Shown here: one piece after another, positions 22,381 through 22,486 of the stretch
Layout: each line of letters begins with the position of its first letter
How positions within the stretch are numbered: the stretch's first letter is position 1
From: an uncultured Eubacteriales bacterium
GTDB taxonomy: Bacteria; Bacillota; Clostridia; Christensenellales; Aristaeellaceae
NCBI GenBank assembly: GCA_900550955.1
Contig: URUF01000035.1
Span: forward strand, 1 to 22,486
DNA length: 22,486 bases
Direction of reading: 5' to 3'
Made by a program: the position numbers and the translations under genes
Notes under the pieces: model-generated
Told to the model about the DNA's origin: nothing
What the model saw: the letters and a program-made list of their open reading frames with translations, nothing else
The model's database searches: none

Positions 22381-22470
22381 CAGGCCGTCGAAAAAGCTCG
22401 CCTGCGGCGATCTTTTCCGCCGAGATCTGCACCGTTCGCCTACTCGCTGCGCTCGCCGGGCGGCGAACGG
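22381..22470 (-). repeat. Second copy of the dispersed repeat
   Basis: 22381-22452 is the inverted counterpart of 2526-2596, sharing the CAGGCCGTCG end, the hairpin around GCTCGCCTGCGGCGATC and CGTTCGCCTACTCGC. An extra stem, CCGTTCGCC/GGCGAACGG (22432-22440 with 22462-22470), closes this copy. Both copies lie next to a strong terminator-like stem at the end of a gene. Confidence 0.7.
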
Positions 22471-22486
22471 CGTAAGGAAACCTTGC

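Noticed and set aside
1..22486. tRNA genes, rRNA genes and CRISPR arrays
   Set aside because: Looked for T-loop GTTCGAA-type boxes in cloverleaf context and for regularly spaced repeats; none were found.

Overview
The window looks like a chromosomal segment of a moderately high-G+C, low-GC-lineage anaerobe of the Clostridia (a gut Christensenellales- or Oscillospirales-like bacterium). This is inferred from strong AGGAGG ribosome binding sites, TTG and GTG starts, ECF sigma/DUF4367 and DUF4349/SIMPL cassettes, a Myb/RsfA-like regulator, and many G+C-rich intergenic repeats. No rRNA, tRNA, CRISPR array or complete insertion sequence was seen.

Layout. 1-590 is an intergenic block whose main content is a likely type I toxin-antitoxin locus: a small membrane peptide behind a near-consensus promoter, with a convergent antisense promoter and antisense terminator at its 3' end. 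782-2335 is a polysaccharide flippase. 2340-2620 is an array of hairpins and a dispersed repeat, a second copy of which lies in inverted orientation at the window's right edge. 2622-4473 (minus) holds a Myb-like regulator and an orphan substrate-binding-like secreted protein, divergent from rpiB (4608-5057). 5459-6617 (minus) holds a small membrane protein and a metallophosphoesterase. 6759-8321 (plus) is a secreted protein followed by a GtrB-like glycosyltransferase.

8482-13631 is visibly poorer in G+C than its flanks and looks like accessory DNA: an ECF-type sigma factor translationally coupled to a DUF4367 membrane anti-sigma protein, a secreted beta-rich protein, a 770-residue secreted protein that joins a propeller-like region to a family 1 solute-binding domain, a non-coding stretch with a candidate small RNA, and a cysteine-rich secreted protein.

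14012-19468 returns to core genes: mgtC/sapB and a divergent LysR regulator sharing an operator-like inverted repeat, asnA, pgsA and a GH13 alpha-glucan hydrolase. 19685-22109 is a second ECF cassette (sigma, DUF4349 protein, SIMPL protein) with a typical ECF promoter inside it, then a 50-residue conserved-looking small protein, a terminator and the second repeat copy.

Two points tie the window together. First, both ECF cassettes encode a sigma factor, a membrane partner with a large extracellular domain, and secreted proteins, which suggests envelope sensing. Second, four unrelated genes carry the same promoter form, TTGCGC-N17-TAYAAT. All functions are inferred from reading the sequence; nothing was searched.
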